Source: Calliopsis andreniformis (lineage: Eukaryota > Arthropoda > Insecta > Hymenoptera > Andrenidae). Taken from it: a DNA stretch of 64,000 bases. Where the stretch lies: NCBI RefSeq assembly GCF_051401765.1, contig NW_027480464.1, positions 2,046,001-2,110,000 of the forward strand. Reading direction: 5' to 3'. Positions 11,976 through 27,400 of the stretch are shown here, in pieces. The position numbers and the translations under genes are program-made. A model generated the notes under the pieces. That model was not told the DNA's origin and did not search any database. It saw only the letters and a list, made by a program, of their open reading frames with translations. How positions within the stretch are numbered: the stretch's first letter is position 1; every line of letters starts with the position of its first letter.

Positions 11976-14900
11976 TCCTCAATACTCAATCTTCAACCCT
12001 CAATCCTCAATTCTTAATCGTCAATCCTCAATCCTCAATCCTCAATCCTCAATCCTCAATCCTCAATCGTCAGTCTTCAATCCTCAATACTCAATCTCCA
12101 ATCCTCAATCCTCAATCCCCAATCCTCAATCCTCAATCCTCAATCCTCGGACCTCAAACACCAATACTCAACCCTCAGTACTCGTCCTCAATCCACAGCC
12201 CTCAATCCCCAATCCTCAATCTTCAATCATCAATATTCAATCTTCAATCCTCAATCCTCAATCCTCAACCCTCAATGATCAATCCGCAATACCCAATCCT
12301 CAATCTTCAATCCTCAATCCTCAATCCTCAATCCTCATTCCTCAATCCTCAATCCTCAGACCTCAGACCTCAATCTTGAATCCTGAATCCTCAATCTTCA
12401 GCCCTCAGTCCTCAACAATCAGTTATCAATCCCCAATCCTCAATAGAATATCCTCAATTCACAGTTTTCGATACCCAATACTCAACCTGCAATCTTCAAA
12501 TCTGTATCCACAAACATCAATTCTCATCACTCAACCCTCAACACTCAGTCCCCAATCCACAACACTCAATCCTCAATCCTCAATCTTCAATCATCAATAT
12601 ACAACCTTCAGTCCTCAATCCTCAATACTCAATCCTCAATCCTCAATCCTCAATGTTCAATCCGCGATACCCAATCCTCAATGTTCAATCCTCAATCCTC
12701 AATCCTCAATCCTCAATCCTCAATCCTCAATCCTCAATCTTCAATCCTCAATACTCAATCTTCAATCCTCAATCCTCAATCATCAATCCTCAATCCTGAA
12801 TCCTCAATCCTCAATCTTCAATCCTCAATACTCAATCTGCAATCCTCAATCCTCAATCCTCAATCCTCAATCCTCATTCTTCAATCCTCAATACCGAATC
12901 CTCAATCTTCAATCCTCAATCCTCAATCCTCAATCCCCATCCCTCAATCCTCAATGTTCAAACTTCAATCCTCAGTCCCAAATCCTCAATCTTCAATCCT
13001 CAATACTCAACCCTCAATCTTCAATCCTCAATACTCAATCTTCAATCCTCAATCCTCAATCCTCAATCCTCAATCCTCAATCCTCATTCTTCAATCCTCA
13101 ATACCCAATCCTCAATCTTCAATCCTCAATCCTCAGTCCTCAATTCTCAATCCGCAATCCTCAATCCTCAGACCTCAAACATCAATACTCAACCCTCAGT
13201 CCTCGTGCTCAATCGACAACCCTCAATCCTCAATCCTCAGTCCTCAATCCTCAATCCTCAATCTTCAATCCTCAATACTCAATCCTCAATCCTCAATACT
13301 CAATCCTCAACCCTCAATGTTCTATCCGCAATACCCAATCCTCAATCTTCAATCCTCAATCCTCAATCCTCAATCCTCAATCCTCAATCCTCAATCCTCA
13401 GACCTCAGACCTCAATCTTGAATCCTGAATCCTCAATCTTCAGCGCTCAGTCCTCAACAATCAGTTATCAGTCCCCAATCCTCAATCCTCAATCCTCAAT
13501 CATCAATCCTCAATCCTCAATCTTCAATCCTCAATACTCAATCTTCAATCCTCAATCCTCAATCCTCAATCCTCAATCCTCATTCTTCAATCCTCAATAC
13601 ACAATCCTCAATCCTCAATCCTCAATCCTCAATCCTCAATTCTCAATCCGCAATCCTCAATCCTCAGACCTCAAACATCAATACTCAACCCTCAGTCCTC
13701 GTCCTCAATCCACAACCCTCAATCCTCAATCCTCAGTCCTCAATCCTCAATCCTCAATCTTCAATCCTCAATACTCAATCTTCAATCCTCAATCCTCAGT
13801 CCTCAAACCTCAATTCTGTATCCTCAATCCTCAATTTTCAATCCTCATTCTTCAATCCTCAATACCCAGTACTCAATCTTCAATCCTCAATCCTCAATGT
13901 TCAATCCTCAATACCCAATCCTCAATCTTCAATCCTCAATCCTCAATCCTCAATCCTCAAACCTCAATCCTCAGTCCTCAAACCTCAATCCTGAATCCTC
14001 AATCCTGCATCCTCAACCTTCAGCCCTGAGTCCTCAACGATCAGTTGTCAATCCTCAATCCTCAATAGAATATCCTCAATTCACAGTTTTCAATACTCAA
14101 TACTCAACCTGCAATCTTCAGATCTCTATCCACAAACATCAATTCTCATCGCTCAACCCTCAATACTCAGTCCCTAATCCTCAATCTTCAAACCTCAACC
14201 CTCAATCCTCAATCCTCAATCATCAATCCTCAATCCTCAATCCTCAATCCTCAATCCTCAACCGTCAATCTTCAATCCTCAGACCTCAAACATCAACACT
14301 CAACCCTCAGTCCTCGCCCTCAATCCACAACCATCAATCCTCAACGCTCAACCATAAATCCTCAATACTCAACCCTCAACCTTCAATCCTCAATACTCAA
14401 TCTTCAATCCTCAATCCTCAATCCTCAATCCTCAATCGTCAATCCTCATTCTTCAATCCTCAATCCTCAATCCTCAGTCCCCAAACCTCAATCCTCAATC
14501 ATCAATCATCAAAACTCAATCTTCAATCCTCTATCCTCAATACTCAATCCTCAATCCTCAATCCTCAATCGTCAGTCTTCAATCCTCAGAACTCAATCTT
14601 CAATCCTCAATCCTCAATCCTCAATCTTCAACCCTCATTCCTCAATCCTCAATCCTCAATCCTCAATCCTCAGCCCTCATCCTCTATCCTCAATCCTCAA
14701 CCCTCAATCCTCAATCTTCAATACTCGATACTCAACCTTCAATCCTCAATCCTCAGTCCTCAAACCTCAATTCTGAGTCCTCAGTCCTGGATCCTCAATC
14801 TTCGGCCCTCAGTCCTCAACAATCAGTTGTCAATCCTCAATCCTCAATAGAATATCCTCAATCCACAGTTTTCAATACTCAATTCTCAATCTGCAATCTT

Positions 14901-17900
14901 CAGATCTCTATCCACAAACATCAATTCTCATCACTCAACCCTCAACACTCAGTCCCTAATCCTCAATCTTCAAACCTCAACCCTCAATCCTCAATACTCA
15001 ATCATCAATCCTCAATCCTCAATCCTCAATCCTCAATCCTCAACCGTCAATCTTCAATCCTCAGACCTCAAACATCAACACTCAACCCTCAGTCCTCGCC
15101 CTCAATCCACAACCCTCAATCCTCAACCCTCAACCATCAATCCTCAATACTCAACCATCAATCCTCAATTCTCAATACTCAATAGCATATCCTGAATTCT
15201 CATGGTTCAATACTCAACCCACAATATTCAATATTCAAACCTCAATCCTCAAACATCTATTCTCAACACTCAATCCCCAACACTCAGTCCTCTCTCTTCA
15301 ATCCTCCATCCTCTACCCTCAATCCTCAAGCGTCAATCCTCAATCCTCAATCCTCAATCCTCAAACCTCAATCCTCAGTCCTCAAACCTCAATCCTGAAT
15401 CCTCAATCCTGCATCCTCAACCTTCAGCCCTGAGTCCTCAACGATCAGTTGTCAATCCTCAATCCTCAATAGAATATCCTCAATTCACAGTTTTCAATAC
15501 TCAATACTCAACCTGCAATCTTCAGATCTCTATCCACAAACATCAATTCTCATCGCTCAACCCTCAATACTCAGTCCCTAATCCTCAATCTTCAAACCTC
15601 AACCCTCAATCCTCAATCCTCAATCATCAATCCTCAATCCTCAATCCTCAATCCTCAATCCTCAACCGTCAATCTTCAATCCTCAGACCTCAAACATCAA
15701 CACTCAACCCTCAGTCCTCGCCCTCAATCCACAACCATCAATCCTCAACGCTCAACCATAAATCCTCAATACTCAACCCTCAACCTTCAATCCTCAATAC
15801 TCAATCTTCAATCCTCAATCCTCAATCCTCAATCCTCAATCGTCAATCCTCATTCTTCAGTCCTCAATCCTCAATCCTCAGTCCCCAAACCTCAATCCTC
15901 AATCATCAATCATCAAAACTCAATCTTCAATCCTCTATCCTCAATACTCAATCCTCAATCCTCAATCCTCAATCGTCAGTCTTCAATCCTCAGAACTCAA
16001 TCTTCAATCCTCAATCCTCAATCCTCAATCTTCAACCCTCATTCCTCAATCCTCAATCCTCAATCCTCAATCCTCAGCCCTCATCCTCTATCCTCAATCC
16101 TCAACCCTCAATCCTCAATCTTCAATACTCGATACTCAACCTTCAATCCTCAATCCTCAGTCCTCAAACCTCAATTCTGAGTCCTCAGTCCTGAATCCTC
16201 AATCTTCGGCCCTCAGTCCTCAACAATCAGTTGTCAATCCTCAATCCTCAATAGAATATCCTCAATCCACAGTTTTCAATACTCAATACTCAATCAGCAG
16301 TCTTCAAACCTCTATCCACAAACATCAATTCTCATCACTCAACCCTCAACACTCAGTCCTCAATGTTCAAGCCTCAATCCTCAATCCTCAATCCTCATTC
16401 GTCAATCTTCAATCCTCAATACTCAATCTTCGATCCTCAATCCTCAATCCTCAAAACTCAATCCTCAATCCTCATTCGTGAATCTTCAATCCTCAATACT
16501 CAATCTTCGATCCTCAATCCTCAATCCTCAATACTCAATCCTCAATCCTCAATTTTCTATACTCATTCTTCACTCCTCAATACCCAATACTCAATCTTCA
16601 ATCTTCAATCCTCAATCCTCAATCCTCAATCCTCATTCTTCAATCCTCAATACCCAATCCTCAATCTTCAATCCTCAATCCTCAATCCTCAATCCTCAAT
16701 CCTCAATCCTCAATTTTCAATCCTCATTCTTCAATCCTCAATACCCAATACCCAATCTTCAATCTTCAATCCTCAATCCTCAATCCTCAATTCTCAATCC
16801 TCTATCCCCAGTCCTCAGTCCTCAAACCTCAATCCTCAACCCTCAGCCCTCATTGTCAATCCTCAATCTTCAATCCTCAATCCTCAATCTTCAATCCTCA
16901 ATACTCAATCTTCAATCCTCAATCCTCAATCCGCAATCCTCAATCTTCAATCCTCAATCCTCAATCCTCAATCCTCAGTCCTCAATCTTCAATCCTCAAT
17001 ACTCAATCTTCAATCATCAATCCTCAATCCTCAATCCTCAATCCTCAATCCTCAATCCTCATTCTTCAATCCTCAATACCCAATCCTCAATCCTCAATCT
17101 TCAATCCTCAATCCTCATTCCTCAATACTTAATCTTCAATCCTCAATCCTCAATTCTCAATCCTCAATCCCCAATCCTCAATCCTCAATCGTCAATCCTC
17201 AATCCTCAATACTCAATTGTCAGTCTTCAATCCTCAATACTTAATCTTCAATCCTCAATCCTCAATCCTCAATCCTCAATCCTCATTCTTCAATCCTCAA
17301 TACCCAATCCTCAATCTTCAATCCTCAATCCTCAATCCTCAATCCTCAATAGTCAATCTTCAATCCTCAACCCTCAATCCTCAATCCTCAGTCTTCAATC
17401 CTCAATACTCAATCTTCAATCCTCAATCCTCAGTCCTCAAACCTCAGTTCTGAATCCTTAACCCTGAATCCTTAATCCTCGGCCCTCAGTCCTCAACAAT
17501 CAGTCGTCTATCCTCAATAATCAATAGAATATCCACAATTCACAGTTTTCAATACTCAATACTCAATCTGCAGTCTTCAAACCTCTATCCACAAACGTCA
17601 ATTCTCATCACTCAACACTCAACACTCAGTCCTCAATGTTCAATCCTCAATCCTCAATCCTCAATCCTCAATCGTCAATCTTCAATCCTCAATACTCAAT
17701 CTTCAATCCTCAATCCTCAATCCTCAATCCTCAATCCTCAATCCTCATTCTTCAATCCTCAATACCCAATCCTCAATCTTCAATCCTCAATCCTCAATCC
17801 ACAATTCTCAAACTTCAATCCTCAATCCTCAATCCTCATTCATCAATCCTCAATACCCAATCCTCAATCCTCAATCGTCGGTCTTCAATCCTCAATACTC

Positions 17901-19977
17901 AATCCTCAATCCTCAATCCTCAATCCTCAATCCTCAATCCTCAATCCTCATTCTTCAATCCTCAATACCCAATCCTCAATCCTCGATATATAATCCTCAA
18001 TCCTGAATCCTCAATTCTCAATCCTCAGTCCTCAGTCCTCAGTCCTCAAACCTCAATCCTCAACCCTCATTCCTCATCCTCAATCCTCAATCCTCAATCT
18101 TCAATCCTCTATCCTCAATCCTCAATACTTAATCTTCAACCCTCAAACCTCAATTCTCAATCCTCAATCCTCAATCCTCAATCCTCAATCCTCAATCCTC
18201 AATCCTCAATTGTCAGTCTTCAATCCTCAATACTTAATCTTCAATCCTCAATCCTCAATCCTCAATCCTCAATCCTCAATTCTCAATCCTCAGTCCTCAG
18301 TCCTCAGTCCTCAAACCTCAATCCTCAACCCTCATTCCTCATCCTCAATCCTCAATCCTCAATCCTGAATCCTGAATCCTCAATCCTCAATCTTCAATCC
18401 TCAGTACTCAATCTGCAATCCTCAATCCTCAATCCTCAATCCTCAATCCTCATTCTTCAATCCTCAATACCGAATCCTCAATCTTCAATCCTCAATCCTC
18501 AATCCTCAATCCTCATCCCTCAATCCTCAATGTTCAAACTTCAATCCTCAGTCCCAAATCCTCAATCTTCACTCCTCAATACTCAACCCTCAATCTTCAA
18601 TCCTCAATACTCAATCTTCAATCCTCAATCATCAATCCTCAATCCTCAATCCTCAATCCTCATTCTTCAATCCTCAATACCCAATCCTCAATCTTCAATC
18701 CTCAATCCTCAGTCCTCAATTCTCAATCCTCAATCCTCAATCCTCGGACCTCAAACACCAATACTCAACCCTCAGTACTCGTCCTCAATCCACAGCCCTC
18801 AATCCCCAATCCTCAATCTTCAATCATCAATATTCAATCTTCAATCCTCAATCCTCAATCCTCAACCCTCAATGATCAATCCGCAATACCCAATCCTCAA
18901 TCTTCAATCCTCAATCCTCAATCCTCAATCCTCATTCCTCAATCCTCAATCCTCAGACCTCAGACCTCAATCTTGAATCCTGAATCCTCAATCTTCAGCC
19001 CTCAGTCCTCAACAATCAGTTATCAATCCCCAATCCTCAATAGAATATCCTCAATTCACAGTTTTCGATACCCAATACTCAACCTGCAATCTTCAAATCT
19101 GTATCCACAAACATCAATTCTCATCACTCAACCCTCAACACTCAGTCCCCAATCCACAACACTCAATCCTCAATCCTCAATCTTCAATCATCAATATACA
19201 ACCTTCAGTCCTCAATCCTCAATACTCAATCCTCAATCCTCAATCCTCAATGTTCAATCCGCGATACCCAATCCTCAATGTTCAATCCTCAATCCTCAAT
19301 CCTCAATCCTCAATCCTCAATCCTCAATCCTCAATCTTCAATCCTCAATACTCAATCTTCAATCCTCAATCCTCAATCATCAATCCTCAATCCTGAATCC
19401 TCAATCCTCAATCTTCAATCCTCAATACTCAATCTGCAATCCTCAATCCTCAATCCTCAATCCTCAATCCTCATTCTTCAATCCTCAATACCGAATCCTC
19501 AATCTTCAATCCTCAATCCTGAATCCTCAATCCCCATCCCTCAATCCTCAATGTTCAAACTTCAATCCTCAGTCCCAAATCCTCAATCTTCAATCCTCAA
19601 TACTCAACCCTCAATCTTCAATCCTCAATACTCTATCTTCAATCCTCAATCCTCAATCCTCAATCCTCAATCCTCAATCCTCATTCTTCAATCCTCAATA
19701 CCCAATCCTCAATCTTCAATCCTCAATCCTCAGTCCTCAATTCTCAATCCGCAATCCTCAATCCTCAGACCTCAAACATCAATACTCAACCCTCAGTCCT
19801 CGTGCTCAATCCACAACCCTCAATCCTCAATCCTCAGTCCTCAATCCTCAATCCTCAATCTTCAATCCTCAATACTCAATCCTCAATCCTCAATACTCAA
19901 TCCTCAACCCTCAATGTTCTATCCGCAATACCCAATCCTCAATCTTCAATCCTCAATCCTCAATCCTCAATCCTCAA
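11976..19977. repeat. 8002-base higher-order unit, copy 1
   Basis: Every landmark core in this span recurs exactly 8002 bases later: 12444, 14066, 14848, 15183, 15470, 16252, 17525 and 19041 pair with 20446, 22068, 22850, 23185, 23472, 24254, 25527 and 27043. The left boundary falls where TCCTCAATACTCAATCTTC starts to match 19978. Inside the unit, the 12.1-13.4 kb segment has a second version at 18.7-19.97 kb (offset 6597). The two are told apart by fixed variants, for example CTCGTGCTCAATCGAC near 13203 against CTCGTGCTCAATCCAC near 19800. Confidence 0.9.
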
Positions 19978-21430
19978 TCCTCAATACTCAATCTTCAACC
20001 CTCAATCCTCAATTCTTAATCGTCAATCCTCAATCCTCAATCCTCAATCCTCAATCCTCAATCCTCAATCGTCAGTCTTCAATCCTCAATACTCAATCTC
20101 CAATCCTCAATCCTCAATCCCCAATCCTCAATCCTCAATCCTCAATCCTCGGACCTCAAACACCAATACTCAACCCTCAGTACTCGTCCTCAATCCACAG
20201 CCCTCAATCCCCAATCCTCAATCTTCAATCATCAATATTCAATCTTCAATCCTCAATCCTCAATCCTCAACCCTCAATGATCAATCCGCAATACCCAATC
20301 CTCAATCTTCAATCCTCAATCCTCAATCCTCAATCCTCATTCCTCAATCCTCAATCCTCAGACCTCAGACCTCAATCTTGAATCCTGAATCCTCAATCTT
20401 CAGCCCTCAGTCCTCAACAATCAGTTATCAATCCCCAATCCTCAATAGAATATCCTCAATTCACAGTTTTCGATACCCAATACTCAACCTGCAATCTTCA
20501 AATCTGTATCCACAAACATCAATTCTCATCACTCAACCCTCAACACTCAGTCCCCAATCCACAACACTCAATCCTCAATCCTCAATCTTCAATCATCAAT
20601 ATACAACCTTCAGTCCTCAATCCTCAATACTCAATCCTCAATCCTCAATCCTCAATGTTCAATCCGCGATACCCAATCCTCAATGTTCAATCCTCAATCC
20701 TCAATCCTCAATCCTCAATCCTCAATCCTCAATCCTCAATCTTCAATCCTCAATACTCAATCTTCAATCCTCAATCCTCAATCATCAATCCTCAATCCTG
20801 AATCCTCAATCCTCAATCTTCAATCCTCAATACTCAATCTGCAATCCTCAATCCTCAATCCTCAATCCTCAATCCTCATTCTTCAATCCTCAATACCGAA
20901 TCCTCAATCTTCAATCCTCAATCCTCAATCCTCAATCCCCATCCCTCAATCCTCAATGTTCAAACTTCAATCCTCAGTCCCAAATCCTCAATCTTCAATC
21001 CTCAATACTCAACCCTCAATCTTCAATCCTCAATACTCAATCTTCAATCCTCAATCCTCAATCCTCAATCCTCAATCCTCAATCCTCATTCTTCAATCCT
21101 CAATACCCAATCCTCAATCTTCAATCCTCAATCCTCAGTCCTCAATTCTCAATCCGCAATCCTCAATCCTCAGACCTCAAACATCAATACTCAACCCTCA
21201 GTCCTCGTGCTCAATCGACAACCCTCAATCCTCAATCCTCAGTCCTCAATCCTCAATCCTCAATCTTCAATCCTCAATACTCAATCCTCAATCCTCAATA
21301 CTCAATCCTCAACCCTCAATGTTCTATCCGCAATACCCAATCCTCAATCTTCAATCCTCAATCCTCAATCCTCAATCCTCAATCCTCAATCCTCAATCCT
21401 CAGACCTCAGACCTCAATCTTGAATCCTGA
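18700..21430. repeat. 1405-base tandem pair across the 8002-base junction
   Basis: The landmark cores at 19041 and 20446, and the CTCGTGCTCAATC strings near 19800 and 21205, are both 1405 bases apart. This equals 8002 minus 6597. The pair arises because the end of one 8002-base unit and the start of the next carry related versions of the same segment. This is the pattern expected if unequal exchange paired these two versions. Outer limits are approximate. Confidence 0.75.
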
Positions 21431-24400
21431 ATCCTCAATCTTCAGCGCTCAGTCCTCAACAATCAGTTATCAATCCCCAATCCTCAATCCTCAATCCTCA
21501 ATCATCAATCCTCAATCCTCAATCTTCAATCCTCAATACTCAATCTTCAATCCTCAATCCTCAATCCTCAATCCTCAATCCTCATTCTTCAATCCTCAAT
21601 ACACAATCCTCAATCCTCAATCCTCAATCCTCAATCCTCAATTCTCAATCCGCAATCCTCAATCCTCAGACCTCAAACATCAATACTCAACCCTCAGTCC
21701 TCGTCCTCAATCCACAACCCTCAATCCTCAATCCTCAGTCCTCAATCCTCAATCCTCAATCTTCAATCCTCAATACTCAATCTTCAATCCTCAATCCTCA
21801 GTCCTCAAACCTCAATTCTGTATCCTCAATCCTCAATTTTCAATCCTCATTCTTCAATCCTCAATACCCAGTACTCAATCTTCAATCCTCAATCCTCAAT
21901 GTTCAATCCTCAATACCCAATCCTCAATCTTCAATCCTCAATCCTCAATCCTCAATCCTCAAACCTCAATCCTCAGTCCTCAAACCTCAATCCTGAATCC
22001 TCAATCCTGCATCCTCAACCTTCAGCCCTGAGTCCTCAACGATCAGTTGTCAATCCTCAATCCTCAATAGAATATCCTCAATTCACAGTTTTCAATACTC
22101 AATACTCAACCTGCAATCTTCAGATCTCTATCCACAAACATCAATTCTCATCGCTCAACCCTCAATACTCAGTCCCTAATCCTCAATCTTCAAACCTCAA
22201 CCCTCAATCCTCAATCCTCAATCATCAATCCTCAATCCTCAATCCTCAATCCTCAATCCTCAACCGTCAATCTTCAATCCTCAGACCTCAAACATCAACA
22301 CTCAACCCTCAGTCCTCGCCCTCAATCCACAACCATCAATCCTCAACGCTCAACCATAAATCCTCAATACTCAACCCTCAACCTTCAATCCTCAATACTC
22401 AATCTTCAATCCTCAATCCTCAATCCTCAATCCTCAATCGTCAATCCTCATTCTTCAATCCTCAATCCTCAATCCTCAGTCCCCAAACCTCAATCCTCAA
22501 TCATCAATCATCAAAACTCAATCTTCAATCCTCTATCCTCAATACTCAATCCTCAATCCTCAATCCTCAATCGTCAGTCTTCAATCCTCAGAACTCAATC
22601 TTCAATCCTCAATCCTCAATCCTCAATCTTCAACCCTCATTCCTCAATCCTCAATCCTCAATCCTCAATCCTGAGCCCTCATCCTCTATCCTCAATCCTC
22701 AACCCTCAATCCTCAATCTTCAATACTCGATACTCAACCTTCAATCCTCAATCCTCAGTCCTCAAACCTCAATTCTGAGTCCTCAGTCCTGAATCCTCAA
22801 TCTTCGGCCCTCAGTCCTCAACAATCAGTTGTCAATCCTCAATCCTCAATAGAATATCCTCAATCCACAGTTTTCAATACTCAATTCTCAATCTGCAATC
22901 TTCAGATCTCTATCCACAAACATCAATTCTCATCACTCAACCCTCAACACTCAGTCCCTAATCCTCAATCTTCAAACCTCAACCCTCAATCCTCAATACT
23001 CAATCATCAATCCTCAATCCTCAATCCTCAATCCTCAATCCTCAACCGTCAATCTTCAATCCTCAGACCTCAAACATCAACACTCAACCCTCAGTCCTCG
23101 CCCTCAATCCACAACCCTCAATCCTCAACCCTCAACCATCAATCCTCAATACTCAACCATCAATCCTCAATTCTCAATACTCAATAGCATATCCTGAATT
23201 CTCATGGTTCAATACTCAACCCACAATATTCAATATTCAAACCTCAATCCTCAAACATCTATTCTCAACACTCAATCCCCAACACTCAGTCCTCTCTCTT
23301 CAATCCTCCATCCTCTACCCTCAATCCTCAAGCGTCAATCCTCAATCCTCAATCCTCAATCCTCAAACCTCAATCCTCAGTCCTCAAACCTCAATCCTGA
23401 ATCCTCAATCCTGCATCCTCAACCTTCAGCCCTGAGTCCTCAACGATCAGTTGTCAATCCTCAATCCTCAATAGAATATCCTCAATTCACAGTTTTCAAT
23501 ACTCAATACTCAACCTGCAATCGTCAGATCTCTATCCACAAACATCAATTCTCATCGCTCAACCCTCAATACTCAGTCCCTAATCCTCAATCTTCAAACC
23601 TCAACCCTCAATCCTCAATCCTCAATCATCAATCCTCAATCCTCAATCCTCAATCCTCAATCCTCAACCGTCAATCTTCAATCCTCAGACCTCAAACATC
23701 AACACTCAACCCTCAGTCCTCGCCCTCAATCCACAACCATCAATCCTCAACGCTCAACCATAAATCCTCAATACTCAACCCTCAACCTTCAATCCTCAAT
23801 ACTCAATCTTCAATCCTCAATCCTCAATCCTCAATCCTCAATCGTCAATCCTCATTCTTCAATCCTCAATCCTCAATCCTCAGTCCCCAAACCTCAATCC
23901 TCAATCATCAATCATCAAAACTCAATCTTCAATCCTCTATCCTCAATACTCAATCCTCAATCCTCAATCCTCAATCGTCAGTCTTCAATCCTCAGAACTC
24001 AATCTTCAATCCTCAATCCTCAATCCTCAATCTTCAACCCTCATTCCTCAATCCTCAATCCTCAATCCTCAATCCTCAGCCCTCATCCTCTATCCTCAAT
24101 CCTCAACCCTCAATCCTCAATCTTCAATACTCGATACTCAACCTTCAATCCTCAATCCTCAGTCCTCAAACCTCAATTCTGAGTCCTCAGTCCTGAATCC
24201 TCAATCTTCGGCCCTCAGTCCTCAACAATCAGTTGTCAATCCTCAATCCTCAATAGAATATCCTCAATCCACAGTTTTCAATACTCAATACTCAATCAGC
24301 AGTCTTCAAACCTCTATCCACAAACATCAATTCTCATCACTCAACCCTCAACACTCAGTCCTCAATGTTCAAGCCTCAATCCTCAATCCTCAATCCTCAT

Positions 24401-27400
24401 TCGTCAATCTTCAATCCTCAATACTCAATCTTCGATCCTCAATCCTCAATCCTCAAAACTCAATCCTCAATCCTCATTCGTGAATCTTCAATCCTCAATA
24501 CTCAATCTTCGATCCTCAATCCTCAATCCTCAATACTCAATCCTCAATCCTCAATTTTCTATACTCATTCTTCACTCCTCAATACCCAATACTCAATCTT
24601 CAATCTTCAATCCTCAATCCTCAATCCTCAATCCTCATTCTTCAATCCTCAATACCCAATCCTCAATCTTCAATCCTCAATCCTCAATCCTCAATCCTCA
24701 ATCCTCAATCCTCAATTTTCAATCCTCATTCTTCAATCCTCAATACCCAATACCCAATCTTCAATCTTCAATCCTCAATCCTCAATCCTCAATTCTCAAT
24801 CCTCTATCCCCAGTCCTCAGTCCTCAAACCTCAATCCTCAACCCTCAGCCCTCATTGTCAATCCTCAATCTTCAATCCTCAATCCTCAATCTTCAATCCT
24901 CAATACTCAATCTTCAATCCTCAATCCTCAATCCGCAATCCTCAATCTTCAATCCTCAATCCTCAATCCTCAATCCTCAGTCCTCAATCTTCAATCCTCA
25001 ATACTCAATCTTCAATCATCAATCCTCAATCCTCAATCCTCAATCCTCAATCCTCAATCCTCATTCTTCAATCCTCAATACCCAATCCTCAATCCTCAAT
25101 CTTCAATCCTCAATCCTCATTCCTCAATACTTAATCTTCAATCCTCAATCCTCAATTCTCAATCCTCAATCCCCAATCCTCAATCCTCAATCGTCAATCC
25201 TCAATCCTCAATACTCAATTGTCAGTCTTCAATCCTCAATACTTAATCTTCAATCCTCAATCCTCAATCCTCAATCCTCAATCCTCATTCTTCAATCCTC
25301 AATACCCAATCCTCAATCTTCAATCCTCAATCCTCAATCCTCAATCCTCAATAGTCAATCTTCAATCCTCAACCCTCAATCCTCAATCCTCAGTCTTCAA
25401 TCCTCAATACTCAATCTTCAATCCTCAATCCTCAGTCCTCAAACCTCAGTTCTGAATCCTTAACCCTGAATCCTTAATCCTCGGCCCTCAGTCCTCAACA
25501 ATCAGTCGTCTATCCTCAATAATCAATAGAATATCCACAATTCACAGTTTTCAATACTCAATACTCAATCTGCAGTCTTCAAACCTCTATCCACAAACGT
25601 CAATTCTCATCACTCAACCCTCAACACTCAGTCCTCAATGTTCAATCCTCAATCCTCAATCCTCAATCCTCAATCGTCAATCTTCAATCCTCAATACTCA
25701 ATCTTCAATCCTCAATCCTCAATCCTCAATCCTCAATCCTCAATCCTCATTCTTCAATCCTCAATACCCAATCCTCAATCTTCAATCCTCAATCCTCAAT
25801 CCACAATTCTCAATCTTCAATCCTCAATCCTCAATCCTCATTCATCAATCCTCAATACCCAATCCTCAATCCTCAATCGTCGGTCTTCAATCCTCAATAC
25901 TCAATCCTCAATCCTCAATCCTCAATCCTCAATCCTCAATCCTCAATCCTCATTCTTCAATCCTCAATACCCAATCCTCAATCCTCGATATATAATCCTC
26001 AATCCTGAATCCTCAATTCTCAATCCTCAGTCCTCAGTCCTCAGTCCTCAAACCTCAATCCTCAACCCTCATTCCTCATCCTCAATCCTCAATCCTCAAT
26101 CTTCAATCCTCTATCCTCAATCCTCAATACTTAATCTTCAACCCTCAAACCTCAATTCTCAATCCTCAATCCTCAATCCTCAATCCTCAATCCTCAATCC
26201 TCAATCCTCAATTGTCAGTCTTCAATCCTCAATACTTAATCTTCAATCCTCAATCCTCAATCCTCAATCCTCAATCCTCAATTCTCAATCCTCAGTCCTC
26301 AGTCCTCAGTCCTCAAACCTCAATCCTCAACCCTCATTCCTCATCCTCAATCCTCAATCCTCAATCCTGAATCCTGAATCCTCAATCCTCAATCTTCAAT
26401 CCTCAGTACTCAATCTGCAATCCTCAATCCTCAATCCTCAATCCTCAATCCTCATTCTTCAATCCTCAATACCGAATCCTCAATCTTCAATCCTCAATCC
26501 TCAATCCTCAATCCTCATCCCTCAATCCTCAATGTTCAAACTTCAATCCTCAGTCCCAAATCCTCAATCTTCACTCCTCAATACTCAACCCTCAATCTTC
26601 AATCCTCAATACTCAATCTTCAATCCTCAATCATCAATCCTCAATCCTCAATCCTCAATCCTCATTCTTCAATCCTCAATACCCAATCCTCAATCTTCAA
26701 TCCTCAATCCTCAGTCCTCAATTCTCAATCCTCAATCCTCAATCCTCGGACCTCAAACACCAATACTCAACCCTCAGTACTCGTCCTCAATCCACAGCCC
26801 TCAATCCCCAATCCTCAATCTTCAATCATCAATATTCAATCTTCAATCCTCAATCCTCAATCCTCAACCCTCAATGATCAATCCGCAATACCCAATCCTC
26901 AATCTTCAATCCTCAATCCTCAATCCTCAATCCTCATTCCTCAATCCTCAATCCTCAGACCTCAGACCTCAATCTTGAATCCTGAATCCTCAATCTTCAG
27001 CCCTCAGTCCTCAACAATCAGTTATCAATCCCCAATCCTCAATAGAATATCCTCAATTCACAGTTTTCGATACCCAATACTCAACCTGCAATCTTCAAAT
27101 CTGTATCCACAAACATCAATTCTCATCACTCAACCCTCAACACTCAGTCCCCAATCCACAACACTCAATCCTCAATCCTCAATCTTCAATCATCAATATA
27201 CAACCTTCAGTCCTCAATCCTCAATACTCAATCCTCAATCCTCAATCCTCAATGTTCAATCCGCGATACCCAATCCTCAATGTTCAATCCTCAATCCTCA
27301 ATCCTCAATCCTCAATCCTCAATCCTCAATCCTCAATCTTCAATCCTCAATACTCAATCTTCAATCCTCAATCCTCAATCATCAATCCTCAATCCTGAAT

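Noticed and set aside
11626..13428. Open frame of 600 codons
   Set aside because: Another frame of the same array is open across 12681-13421 with the same heptapeptide. Related copies break the frame at different points, so there is no sign of protein constraint.
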